The notes beneath the pieces were generated by a model. It saw only the letters and a list, made by a program, of their open reading frames with translations, had not been told where the DNA came from and did no database searches. From the NCBI GenBank assembly GCA_007127665.1, contig SKYY01000024.1, positions 1 to 8,890 on the forward strand: 8,890 bases of DNA, written 5' to 3'. Of this stretch, positions 1 to 6,808 are shown in pieces (position 1 is the stretch's first letter; each line of letters starts with the position of its first letter). Origin of the DNA: Balneolales bacterium. Its GTDB lineage: Bacteria; Bacteroidota; Rhodothermia; Balneolales; Natronogracilivirgulaceae. A program made the translations under genes and the position numbers.

Positions 1-59
1 GCCGGCCGGAGAAGTTAGTTTAAATCCAGAGCTTGGGATTGGATTCAGGTTACAGTGAA

Positions 60-1418
60 TCAACGTATAAGATTGTACAGTGTGGTTATCAGGACCAGCG
101 CAATCAGCAGTGGACAAATGTATTTGACAAAGACCGGCCATATTTTCGGGAACGGGGTGCTGTCCATATTCTCAAATCCGTGTCGTATTTCGTCCATGGC
201 GTTTTCAGATTTCCAGAACCAGGCAAGAAATATGCAAAGCATGAGTCCGCCCAGTGGAAGTCCCACATTGTTGAATATGGTAACCAGGACATCGATAAGA
301 TTGATATTGTAGGATATGATCACGGCAAAAAGCAGTACCAGCCCGCCGACTCCAAGGGCCGCTTTTTTTCGCGGAACCTTATGCTCATCAATGAGATAGG
401 ATACCGGTACTTCCAGCAGGGAGATGGTGGATGTGAGTGCGGCCATGCTCAGCAGCACGAAAAACGAAACGCCGAAGATAAGTCCGAAAAACCCACCCAT
501 GGACTTGAAGAGGTTGGGCAGCACATCGAAGACCAGTGTGGTGCTGGCAAACAGCCGACCGTCCTCGTCCATGATGGTGATGCCGCTGTACTGGGCAACG
601 AACATGGCCGGTATGATGAGCAATCCCGCCAGGAAGGCAATGCCCACATCCGCAAGGGTTACGTAGGTGGCGGATTCCACGATGTTTTGATTTTTTTTCA
701 GGTAGGACCCGTAGGTAAGAAGGGCGCCCATGCCCAGAGAGAGAGAGAAAAAGGCCTGGCCGAGGGCTGCAAAGACAAGCCCGGTGTCGATGACAGAAAA
801 ATCGGGCAGCAGATAGAGCCGCAAACCGTCCATGCTGCCTCGCAGGGTGAAGACATAGACGATCATGATGATCAGCACGGCTATCAGTATGGGCATCATG
901 GTTTTTGTAGCACGCTCGATACCGTTGCTGACTCCGCCGGTGATGATGGCCACTGTGGCAAGCATGAAGAGGATTGCGAAAAGGGCGTTTTTAATGCCGT
1001 TTCCAAGGTCTGCAACCCACGCTGAGGCACCGGTGAGGCCGGTGAAGTAGAAAATTTCCTCGAAGACGAACCCGAATGTCCAGCCGGCTACGACCAGGTA
1101 AAAGGAGAGGATCATTACTCCGCACAAGACGCCCCACAAACCGATCAGAGGAGGGAACCAGCCGGTCCCGATCTTTTTGAAGGCGCCAACAGGATTGCGA
1201 CGGGTATTGCGGCCAATGGCGAACTCTGCGATCATCACGGGCAAACCCACGATGAGGCAGCAGAAGAGGTAGATCAGGATGAACGAAGCCCCGCCATTCT
1301 CGGCCACCTGCGTTGGAAAGCCCCATATATTCCCCAAACCGACAGCAGATCCGGCCGCCGCCAGTACAAACCCCAGTTTGGAATTCCAGTTTCCTCTTTC
1401 AGTCCTGTGTTCTGCCAA
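60..1418 (-). CDS. Na+-coupled neurotransmitter:sodium symporter (NSS/SNF) family transporter, LeuT/MhsT-like
   Basis: Inner-membrane secondary transporter of 452 aa, expected to use the sodium gradient to import an amino acid or related small molecule; the substrate cannot be read from sequence. Seen: the TM1 signature GSAVGLGN (23-30) with N30 at the Na+ ligand position of LeuT N27, then FPTQVAENGG, TM2 ending AEFAIGR, the unwound TM6 region around QAFFSLSLGMG (221-231), and TM8 ALTSTIS with T329/S330 at the LeuT Na2 positions T354/S355. I count about 11 hydrophobic segments; at this length it fits the 11-TM bacterial branch (MhsT-like) that lacks TM12. Start: TTG at 1418, chosen because GGAG lies 6 nt upstream and the protein begins directly before the conserved NWNSKLGF stretch. 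It lies 194 bp downstream of the GH13 gene on the same strand. Odd: the usual Arg after GNIW is Gly33, and the acidic partner in TM10 is not at its expected place (see findings). Family is secure, substrate unknown. Confidence 0.93.
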   Translation of the reverse strand: MAEHRTERGNWNSKLGFVLAAAGSAVGLGNIWGFPTQVAENGGASFILIYLFCCLIVGLPVMIAEFAIGRNTRRNPVGAFKKIGTGWFPPLIGLWGVLCGVMILSFYLVVAGWTFGFVFEEIFYFTGLTGASAWVADLGNGIKNALFAILFMLATVAIITGGVSNGIERATKTMMPILIAVLIIMIVYVFTLRGSMDGLRLYLLPDFSVIDTGLVFAALGQAFFSLSLGMGALLTYGSYLKKNQNIVESATYVTLADVGIAFLAGLLIIPAMFVAQYSGITIMDEDGRLFASTTLVFDVLPNLFKSMGGFFGLIFGVSFFVLLSMAALTSTISLLEVPVSYLIDEHKVPRKKAALGVGGLVLLFAVIISYNINLIDVLVTIFNNVGLPLGGLMLCIFLAWFWKSENAMDEIRHGFENMDSTPFPKIWPVFVKYICPLLIALVLITTLYNLIR

Positions 1419-1424
1419 ATTGTT

Positions 1425-1428
1425 CTCC
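1425..1428 (-). promoter_or_regulatory. Ribosome binding site for the transporter, supports a TTG start
   Basis: The minus strand reads CGGAGAACAATTTG, placing GGAG 6 nt before the TTG codon at 1418-1416. No in-frame ATG with better spacing precedes the conserved TM1, so this site decides the start. Confidence 0.6.
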
Positions 1429-1481
1429 GAGTACGTCCTGTAGTATCCTGTCCGTCAGGAAGGTAAGCGAGATAAGCAATG

Positions 1482-1510
1482 AGTATACAGCAACGCGGAT
1501 TCAAGAGCAA
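1482..1510 (-). promoter_or_regulatory. Possible sigma-70-like promoter for the transporter gene
   Basis: On the minus strand TTGCTC (1510-1505) and TATACT (1487-1482) are separated by exactly 17 nt. The -10 box matches TATAAT at 5 of 6 positions, the -35 only at 3 of 6. It would start transcription about 55-60 nt upstream of the TTG codon. Primary sigma factors of Bacteroidota prefer a different consensus (TAnnTTTG), so the call is weak. Confidence 0.25.
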
Positions 1511-1649
1511 CAGGAAAAACGAGTACTCTCAGGAAACGCGCACTTTGAGTAAACCCTGATGTTCGGGAATTGTTTCTTTTCAGGAATGGTGCATTCTCAG
1601 GGAACCTGCAGTTCAGGATACTTGCTTTCTGAGGATAATCCCTGATGTT
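1510..1649. repeat. Imperfect ~17-bp-period repeats overlapping the 3' end of the GH13 gene
   Basis: On the plus strand a core close to TCAGGAA recurs at 1529, 1563 (TCGGGAA), 1580, 1597 (TCAGGGA) and 1613 (TCAGGAT), with weaker cores at 1510 (ACAGGAA), 1546 (TGAGTAA) and 1630 (TGAGGAT). From 1529 to 1630 the steps are 16-17 bp. Bases between cores are poorly conserved, except that the block at 1529-1563 resembles the block at 1613-1649, which is the last 12 codons of the GH13 gene. The TCA at 1613-1615 is that gene's stop codon on the minus strand. This looks like a decayed local tandem duplication, although a row of protein-binding sites cannot be excluded. No convincing terminator hairpin with a U-tract is present; a 5-bp TCCTG/CAGGA dyad at 1446-1460 is too short to count. 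Confidence 0.5.
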
Positions 1650-3631
1650 GGCGGGACTGAAATCACGGATTCCTGAACGGATCGGGGGTTGTCAGGGTAG
1701 ACCTCTCTTGCATCGGCTACTTGCTGCCAGGGACCGTCCGGAAGGTGGACCTGATACTCGTTATGGGAGTTGCCGTTCAGGCTGACGAGCATTGTCTCTT
1801 TCGGCCGGTATTTGCTGTGGATTTCAAATGTGATGTGAAGGGCATCCTGGTAGGCATGGAAGCGGATCTCATGGGGTTCGGCCTGACGTAGTTGCGGGCT
1901 TTGTCTCCGCAACCGGATCAGGTTCCTGTAGTACTCGAAAAGTCCTGCGTTGGCTTCAATTTCGGTAAAATCCAGATAGTTGGTTTCGTTGTCCTTTTCG
2001 TAGCTGTTATGGTCCATCTTGCCCGACTGCGTGTCACGCGGGTTTTCGGGTACAATCCATTTCGAGCGCCCCCATTCCTGCCCGGAATTGATCATGGGGA
2101 TGCCCTGTGCCGTGAGCAGAAACAGGGCAGCCAGGCGAGCGCACTTCAGCTCCTGTTCATTCAGTGAAATGAGTGGTGTTTTGCTCTGGTAGACAGTGTC
2201 CTTTTTCCCGTGGTCGAGGGCAATGCGGATGAAATCGCCCAGGGTGTATCCATCGTGGGATTCCAGATAGTTCAACGCGTGTTCCTGGTGATGGAAACGG
2301 CCATTGGACTGGTGCAGCAGCGTGCCGCGGATGTAGTTTTCCAGTGATTCGCGACTCGACTCATAGTGCCACTTGCCAAAAATGAACCCGGGGGTGTGGA
2401 TGGGGTCGATGCCTTTGACGCCATTCCGGATCTGGTCGTTCCATGCACTCCAACCGTGTCCGGAAAAGCCGGTGGGGTCGTATCCGCCGCCCCATGGCTC
2501 TGCGATCAGCAGCACATTGGGGTTGATCTTTTGTGCCTCCCGGCGGATTTCGGAGATGGTACCCCGGTCGATCAGATTGGCAAGGTCAAAGCGGAATCCG
2601 TCAATATGGTACTCCTGCATCCACCATTCTACCGATGAGACGATCAGTTCACGGATATGGGGCGACTCTGTGCGGAGATCGTTGCCACAACCACTTTGGC
2701 TGGTAAGGCGGCCCTCTTCGTCGGTTCGGAAAAACTCCTGTTTGTCAAGGTAGAGCAACGGGTTCTGGTCATATTGGGAGACATGGTTATAAACCACATC
2801 CATGATCACGGCGATTCCTTCGCGGTGCAGTTCCCTGATCATGTACTTCAGCTCCCGTGACGCGGTAACAGGATCACCGGTGAAAGAGCCGGCACGGTTG
2901 CTTCCGTTCGAAGCGTACATGGTTTCCGGGGCGAAGAAGAAGCTCGTCATATAGCCCCAGTAGTTGCGACCGTACGGATTCCAGGTATTGCGGAAGCCTT
3001 CCTGCGTATCCATCTCAAACGGGGGTTCAAATCCTGCGAATTTTTGCACAGGAAGAAGTTCCACCGCATTCACACCCAGCCGTTTCAGATGGTCGATGCC
3101 GCCGGTTATGCCCTTCTCAACAAAGCCGGTGTACGTGCCGGTTTTTTTTGCACCGGCGGAGGGATGGGCGGTGAGGTCTTTGACGTGAACCTCGTAGATT
3201 ACCAGGTCTCGCTGCTCCGGAGGGATAACAAAAGTGTCTCCCTTCCAGTCGAAACCATCCGGACCTGTGATACGGCTTTTCGGAAGCTGCTGGTAGTGGT
3301 TGACGGTGGTGACCTGTGTGGACCAGGGATCGGCAAGCAGGGGAGGAGGTTTCAGCAGCCCCTTTTCATCAGGGTGATGCTGGACGCGATAGCCATAGTA
3401 TTTACCGGTGTGCTCTCCGGGCAGTTCCAGGGTCCAACTTCCGTCAGGAAGCTTGTCCATGGGGTGATGCTGACCTTTCGGCTGCCGGTAGCTTTCAAAA
3501 AGTACCACTTCAACCTGCGAGGCTTTGGGACAGTACAACCGGAAGGTGCAACTTTCCTGATCCTGAAGGGCACCCCAGGGCCGCAAAACCATATTTATGT
3601 GACCTGTATCACGATCTCCGTTACGATACAC
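1613..3631 (-). CDS. GH13 isoamylase/pullulanase-type alpha-1,6-glucan debranching enzyme
   Basis: Predicted hydrolase of alpha-1,6 branch points in glycogen, starch or related glucans, 672 aa, probably cytoplasmic because no signal peptide is seen. Seen: an N-terminal CBM48-like beta-sandwich (about 16-85; WGALQDQESCTFRLYCP, then GKYYGYRV), followed by a GH13 TIM barrel. The four conserved regions are complete: I DVVYNH (278-283); II GFRFDL with nucleophile D349; III LIAEPW with acid/base E378; IV LESHD with transition-state stabiliser D460. NYWGYM (223-228) resembles the isoamylase/GlgX version rather than the pullulanase YNWGYDP, while SGCGNDL (313-319) occurs in several debranching subfamilies. 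A small C-terminal beta domain follows about residue 580. Start: GTG at 3631 with AGGAG 9 nt upstream; ATG at residue 14 (3592) lacks a well-spaced ribosome site. It lies 50 bp downstream of metG, so co-transcription is plausible. The gene's last 12 codons sit in a repeat. Family and catalysis are well supported; the subfamily and preferred glucan are not. Confidence 0.92.
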   Translation of the reverse strand: MYRNGDRDTGHINMVLRPWGALQDQESCTFRLYCPKASQVEVVLFESYRQPKGQHHPMDKLPDGSWTLELPGEHTGKYYGYRVQHHPDEKGLLKPPPLLADPWSTQVTTVNHYQQLPKSRITGPDGFDWKGDTFVIPPEQRDLVIYEVHVKDLTAHPSAGAKKTGTYTGFVEKGITGGIDHLKRLGVNAVELLPVQKFAGFEPPFEMDTQEGFRNTWNPYGRNYWGYMTSFFFAPETMYASNGSNRAGSFTGDPVTASRELKYMIRELHREGIAVIMDVVYNHVSQYDQNPLLYLDKQEFFRTDEEGRLTSQSGCGNDLRTESPHIRELIVSSVEWWMQEYHIDGFRFDLANLIDRGTISEIRREAQKINPNVLLIAEPWGGGYDPTGFSGHGWSAWNDQIRNGVKGIDPIHTPGFIFGKWHYESSRESLENYIRGTLLHQSNGRFHHQEHALNYLESHDGYTLGDFIRIALDHGKKDTVYQSKTPLISLNEQELKCARLAALFLLTAQGIPMINSGQEWGRSKWIVPENPRDTQSGKMDHNSYEKDNETNYLDFTEIEANAGLFEYYRNLIRLRRQSPQLRQAEPHEIRFHAYQDALHITFEIHSKYRPKETMLVSLNGNSHNEYQVHLPDGPWQQVADAREVYPDNPRSVQESVISVPPTSGIILRKQVS

Positions 3632-3640
3632 GAATAATTA

Positions 3641-3645
3641 CTCCT
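3641..3645 (-). promoter_or_regulatory. Ribosome binding site for the GH13 gene, supports a GTG start
   Basis: The minus strand has GCAGGAGTAATTATTCGTG: AGGAG lies 9 nt before the GTG codon at 3631-3629. It favours GTG over the downstream in-frame ATG at 3592. Confidence 0.55.
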
Positions 3646-3681
3646 GCTTTCTGCGTGTTAAACAAATGGGCCTGAAAGCCA

Positions 3682-5709
3682 TTACGAAACTGTACTTCCG
3701 TTATCGGCTTCAGATGTGATAAACTTGAATTGCCCTTCCGGAGTTTCCGCCATGAGTATCATGCCTTCACTTGGCACGCCCATCATTTTGCGGGGTTTCA
3801 GATTGGCAACTACAGTGACCTTTTTCCCCGGTAATTCTTCAGGATCGGCATGCTGTGCTATACCGGCCATGATTGTCCGCTTTTCGATTCCGATATCCAC
3901 TGTGAGTTTGAGCAGTTTGTCGGATTTTGGTACTCGTTCTGCGGTCAGCACTTCACCGATCCGGAGATCCAGTTTACTGAAGTCTTCGAATGTGACTGTG
4001 TTTTTGATGGGTTCAAGGACAGGTTTGGACTCATCCTGCACACGGGTCTGGCTTTCGAGTTTCAGTCGCTGATCTTCTATGACTTCATCTTCAATCTTTT
4101 TAAAAAGAATGTCGCCTTTTTTCAGAGGGCTTCCGGCTTTAAGCGGCTGCTCGGTGATATCGTCCCAGCTGGCGTTGCTCATGTTGAGGGTCTGCCGAAG
4201 CTTGCGGCAGGCATCAGGCGTCACGGGATCGAACAGCACAGAAAGGGCAGCTGAGATCTGGCAGCAGATATTCAACACGGTCCCGCAGCGTTCGAGGTCG
4301 TGTTTTCGCAGATGCCAGGGCTCCATTTCGGTAAAATACTTGTTGCCGGCCCGTGCAAGGTTCATGCTTTTCTGAATTGCTTCGCGGAACCGAAAGGTCT
4401 CGTAGCATTCGGCTGCCTCATCTTTCAGACGGGTGATCTCAGCCAGCATGGTCCGGTCCTCCGCTGTCAAATCAGTCGCGGCCGGGATCTTGTTGTCAAA
4501 ATTCTTGCTCGTGAATGAAAGGGTCCGGAAAACGAAATTCCCGAAAATATCCGCCAGTTCACCATTGACGTGATCCTGGAAGTATTTCCAGGAGAAGTCG
4601 GCGTCCTTGGTTTCGGGAAGTCCTGTACCCAGAACATAGCGCAGCAGGTCCGGCTCAAAATCCTTCAGGTATTCATGGACCCAGACGGCCCATCCGCGTG
4701 AAGTTGAGAGTTTCTGTCCTTCCAGATTGAGAAATTCATTGGCCGGGACATTTTTCGGAAGGATATATCCGTCGTAGGACATCAAGACAGCCGGGAACAT
4801 GATGCAGTGAAATACGATGTTGTCCTTACCGATGAAGTGAATCAGGTCACAGTCCTCATCCCGCCAGTATTTTTCCCAAAGATCGGGCTCGCCTTTCAGC
4901 TCGGCCCACTCCTTGGTGGCGGATATGTAGCCGATTGGGGCATCGAACCATACGTAGAGTACTTTGCCGTCGGATCCTTCGACAGGTACGGGTACGCCCC
5001 ATGTCAGGTCACGTGTCACAGCCCGGTCGCCCAGTCCCTGAGTGAGCCAGCTTTTGACCTGGCCCATAACGTTCTGTTTCCAGTTTTCTGTACTGTCCAG
5101 CCAGGTCTGCAAATCGTCCTGGAAGTCACCCAGGGGCAAGAACCAGTGTTCTGTGTCTTTGTAAACAGGCTTTTCACCGGTAACCATGCTTCTGGGTTCG
5201 ATAAGGTCGGAAGGTGAAAGTGACGTTCCGCATTTTTCGCATTGATCACCAAATGCCTCGGCATAACCGCAGTGCGGACAAGTCCCCCTCACGTAACGAT
5301 CAGGAAGAAACATTCCGGCTTTTTCATCATAGAGCTGGGTTTCACTCTTCTTTTTGAACACGCCTTTTTCATTAAGGACACGGAAAAAGTCACGGGAAGT
5401 GTCATGATGCACCGGAGAGCTGGTCCGCCCGAAATAATCAAAAGAAATGCCGAATGCCTCAAACGTCTTTTTATTCATCTCATGGAACCGGTCCACTATA
5501 TCCTGAGGCGAAACACCTTCCTTGTCAGCGGCGATTGTTATGGGTACACCATGCTCATCCGAACCGCAGATGAAGACGATATCCTCGTTGCGCATACGCT
5601 TGTATCTGACATAGAAATCGGCCGGCAGATAGGCGCCGGCAAGGTGTCCCAGATGGATGGGGCCGTTGGCATAGGGCAGGGCGGAAGTAACAAGGGTTCG
5701 TTTACCCAT
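3682..5709 (-). CDS. metG: Methionyl-tRNA synthetase with fused C-terminal tRNA-binding domain
   Basis: Class I aminoacyl-tRNA synthetase of 675 aa that charges tRNA(Met) and initiator tRNA in the cytoplasm. Seen: LPYANGPIHLGH (11-22) with the HIGH-type motif HLGH at 19-22; GSDEHG (49-54); a zinc knuckle with C144, C147, C157 and C160, the four-cysteine MetRS type; WFDAPIGYISA (254-264); and the KMSKS-type loop KLSTSR (333-338). N391, R395 and W465 match the conserved anticodon-recognition residues of the E. coli enzyme by eye. From about 572 a Trbp111/EMAP-II-like OB-fold (DLRIGEV, SDKLL, GVPSEGM) forms the C-terminal tRNA-binding and dimerisation domain; a charged linker (about 530-570) precedes it. 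The length is normal for this fused form. Start: ATG at 5709, directly before the conserved KRTLVTSALPYANG; no Shine-Dalgarno is visible upstream, unlike the two genes behind it. It is likely the first gene of a minus-strand unit continuing into the GH13 gene. Confidence 0.98.
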   Translation of the reverse strand: MGKRTLVTSALPYANGPIHLGHLAGAYLPADFYVRYKRMRNEDIVFICGSDEHGVPITIAADKEGVSPQDIVDRFHEMNKKTFEAFGISFDYFGRTSSPVHHDTSRDFFRVLNEKGVFKKKSETQLYDEKAGMFLPDRYVRGTCPHCGYAEAFGDQCEKCGTSLSPSDLIEPRSMVTGEKPVYKDTEHWFLPLGDFQDDLQTWLDSTENWKQNVMGQVKSWLTQGLGDRAVTRDLTWGVPVPVEGSDGKVLYVWFDAPIGYISATKEWAELKGEPDLWEKYWRDEDCDLIHFIGKDNIVFHCIMFPAVLMSYDGYILPKNVPANEFLNLEGQKLSTSRGWAVWVHEYLKDFEPDLLRYVLGTGLPETKDADFSWKYFQDHVNGELADIFGNFVFRTLSFTSKNFDNKIPAATDLTAEDRTMLAEITRLKDEAAECYETFRFREAIQKSMNLARAGNKYFTEMEPWHLRKHDLERCGTVLNICCQISAALSVLFDPVTPDACRKLRQTLNMSNASWDDITEQPLKAGSPLKKGDILFKKIEDEVIEDQRLKLESQTRVQDESKPVLEPIKNTVTFEDFSKLDLRIGEVLTAERVPKSDKLLKLTVDIGIEKRTIMAGIAQHADPEELPGKKVTVVANLKPRKMMGVPSEGMILMAETPEGQFKFITSEADNGSTVS

Positions 5710-6046
5710 AAGTGATGTATGAATAAATACTTGTTGAGGTTTTCTGAAATTTTGGATTCATGAAAGATACGGCAATGTCGGTCAAGATGAAACCAGGTAT
5801 CGATTTGACGGGGACCTGTGTATAAACAGCGTCAATAACGCAATCTGCTTCATCGTGACGAATAATCTGTTTCTTAACAAGGCATTAAGATAAGCAGGCA
5901 ATGATCTTGACAGAACTTTGGCAACCCGAAGCGATATGCACCTTTTTCACCCGGGACAACTTGTAATAGTAACGAAGTTTAAAGAATTGTATTTTTTTAT
6001 GAACTCTCAAAAAAAACATAATGTCCATATTATTCCTTGGTTTTCT
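5710..6046. other. Divergent spacer between metG and the NusG-like gene
   Basis: This 337-bp stretch should hold the promoters and leaders of both flanking genes. I see no tRNA, riboswitch or credible small gene. Elements noted: a perfect 8-bp palindrome TTCATGAA (5757-5764); TTGACA on the plus strand (5907-5912), but with no good -10 at 16-18 nt; and A/T-rich sequence with long T and A runs just before the NusG-like gene (5980-6016). The reading frame of that gene stays open back to ATG 5918, but this upstream part has no family resemblance and looks non-coding. Confidence 0.6.
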
Positions 6047-6556
6047 ATGAGTCTTAGTTGGTACGCACTGTATACACGTCCCAGGTTTGAAAAAAAAGTA
6101 GCGGATTTGTTGGAAAAGGCCGGCCATGAGGTTTGGCTTCCATTGCAAACTGTGGTGAGACAATGGAGTGATCGAAAGAAGAAGGTTGAGATTCCACTGT
6201 TTAGCAGCTATGTGTTCATTCACACTGAAATGAGTGATCTCTATGAAGCTGTTCAAACCGATGGTGTTGCCAGAACGGTTCATTTCAACGGGGCGCCTGC
6301 TGTCATCCGTGACGAACAGATAGAATTGATCAGGAAGATCCTGATAGGGCCCGATGCATTTGAAGTAAGTGAGAGAAATTATGAAAAAGGAGATCCCGTT
6401 GAAGTTGTCCTGGGTCCGTTGAAAGGAAGCAGGGGAAGATGGGTGAAGTGGAAAGGAAAAAAGAGGGTTTCCCTGGAACTGGAGCAGTTAAATCAGGTGA
6501 TTTTGGTAGATGTCCCGGCTGCGTACATAAAAAAAATCCGCACAAGTGAACTGTAA
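6047..6556 (+). CDS. NusG-like transcription antitermination factor, UpxY/RfaH-type specialised paralog
   Basis: Predicted regulator of 169 aa that binds RNA polymerase and promotes elongation through selected long operons. Seen: an NGN domain opening with WYALYTRPRFEKKVADLL (5-22), then EVWLPLQTVVRQWSDRKKK and the core strand IPLFSSYVFIH (49-59), and a C-terminal KOW domain from about 113 (YEKGDPVEVVLGPLKGSRG, 112-130) ending VPAAYIKKI. Its length and the 'PLF.SYVF' and 'GPLKG' signatures fit the UpxY group that controls surface-polysaccharide operons in Bacteroidota, rather than housekeeping NusG, which normally sits beside secE and rplK. Start: ATG 6047 puts the first conserved residues at the usual position; ATG 5999 (adding 16 aa) is the alternative, and ATG 5918 is unlikely. 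No Shine-Dalgarno precedes either candidate. Odd: the gene stands alone. It is divergent from metG and convergent with the next gene, with no sugar or capsule gene behind it. Its sequence is visibly A-richer than its neighbours, which may point to transfer or a remnant of a polysaccharide locus. Confidence 0.88.
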   Translation: MSLSWYALYTRPRFEKKVADLLEKAGHEVWLPLQTVVRQWSDRKKKVEIPLFSSYVFIHTEMSDLYEAVQTDGVARTVHFNGAPAVIRDEQIELIRKILIGPDAFEVSERNYEKGDPVEVVLGPLKGSRGRWVKWKGKKRVSLELEQLNQVILVDVPAAYIKKIRTSEL

Positions 6557-6593
6557 GGCGCTGTATCTATCCGTGGTATCAACGCTCAGTCTG

Positions 6594-6697
6594 GTACCTG
6601 AAAAACTTTCATTCAAGTCTCACTATCGTATGTGAAAAAGCTTTCATTCAAGGCTCACTATCGTGTGTGAAAAACTTTCATTGATCAGGTCAGGTAC
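6594..6697. repeat. 2.4 tandem copies of a 34-35 bp repeat, framed by an 8-bp inverted repeat
   Basis: Copy 1 is 6599-6632, copy 2 is 6633-6667, and a truncated copy 3 is 6668-6682. Copies 1 and 2 differ by two substitutions and one inserted G (6640). The 15 bases of copy 3 (TGAAAAACTTTCATT) are identical to copy 1. Each copy starts with a small dyad, TGAAA-AAC-TTTCA (TGAAA-AAGC-TTTCA in copy 2), and the full copies end with CTCACTATCG plus TATG or TGTG. The block is bracketed by GTACCTGA (6594-6601) and its reverse complement TCAGGTAC (6690-6697). It lies between convergent gene ends, 37 bp after the NusG-like stop codon. Confidence 0.85.
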
Positions 6698-6748
6698 GAT
6701 CTTCATGAGGAATATACTCACACGCCTGCGTCCGGTTTCGTAGATGGC

Positions 6749-6799
6749 CGAAGTGTATTGCACCTTCGAAGTTAAAAATGATCTTGTTTCGTTTTTTTT
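6749..6799 (+). terminator. Weak candidate terminator for the NusG-like gene
   Basis: A hairpin CGAAGTG (6749-6755) / CACCTTCG (6761-6768) with one bulged C and a 5-nt loop is followed at a distance by an 8-T run (6792-6799). Alternatively CGAAGT (6767-6772) pairs with GTTTCG (6786-6791), using G-T wobbles, immediately before the T run. Neither is a strong G+C-rich stem, so this is tentative. The rest of the spacer around it (6557-6808) holds the direct repeats and nothing else recognisable. Confidence 0.25.
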
Positions 6800-6808
6800 G
6801 TGCCGAAT

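Noticed and set aside
1..59. Terminator behind the transporter gene
   Set aside because: CCGGCCGG (2-9) is palindromic, but the sequence is cut by the window edge and no U-tract can be seen, so it cannot be judged.
33..1025. 330-codon plus-strand open frame
   Set aside because: It is antisense to the transporter, whose membrane segments and NSS motifs are unmistakable. The plus-strand translation is low-complexity (rich in H, G, D, Q, K) and resembles no family.
3044..3637. 197-codon plus-strand open frame
   Set aside because: It lies entirely antisense to the N-terminal half of the GH13 gene and shows no domain or translation signal.
5242..5715. 157-codon plus-strand open frame
   Set aside because: Antisense to the metG N-terminus, which carries the HIGH motif and zinc knuckle in the other frame.
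5907..5938. Sigma-70 promoter starting with TTGACA for the NusG-like gene
   Set aside because: The -35 box is perfect, but no acceptable -10 lies at 16-18 nt; the nearest candidate, GATATG, is at 20 nt.
5918..6046. 43-residue N-terminal extension of the NusG-like protein
   Set aside because: The extension matches nothing in the UpxY/NusG family, is encoded by A/T-rich spacer-like DNA, and the normal family start aligns with ATG 6047. ATG 5999 is left as a minor alternative.
5885..6283. 132-codon minus-strand open frame opposite the NusG-like gene
   Set aside because: Overlaps the recognised NGN domain in antisense and has no recognisable features.
6599..6682. CRISPR array
   Set aside because: The copies abut directly with no unique spacers, there are only 2.4 of them, and no cas gene is nearby.
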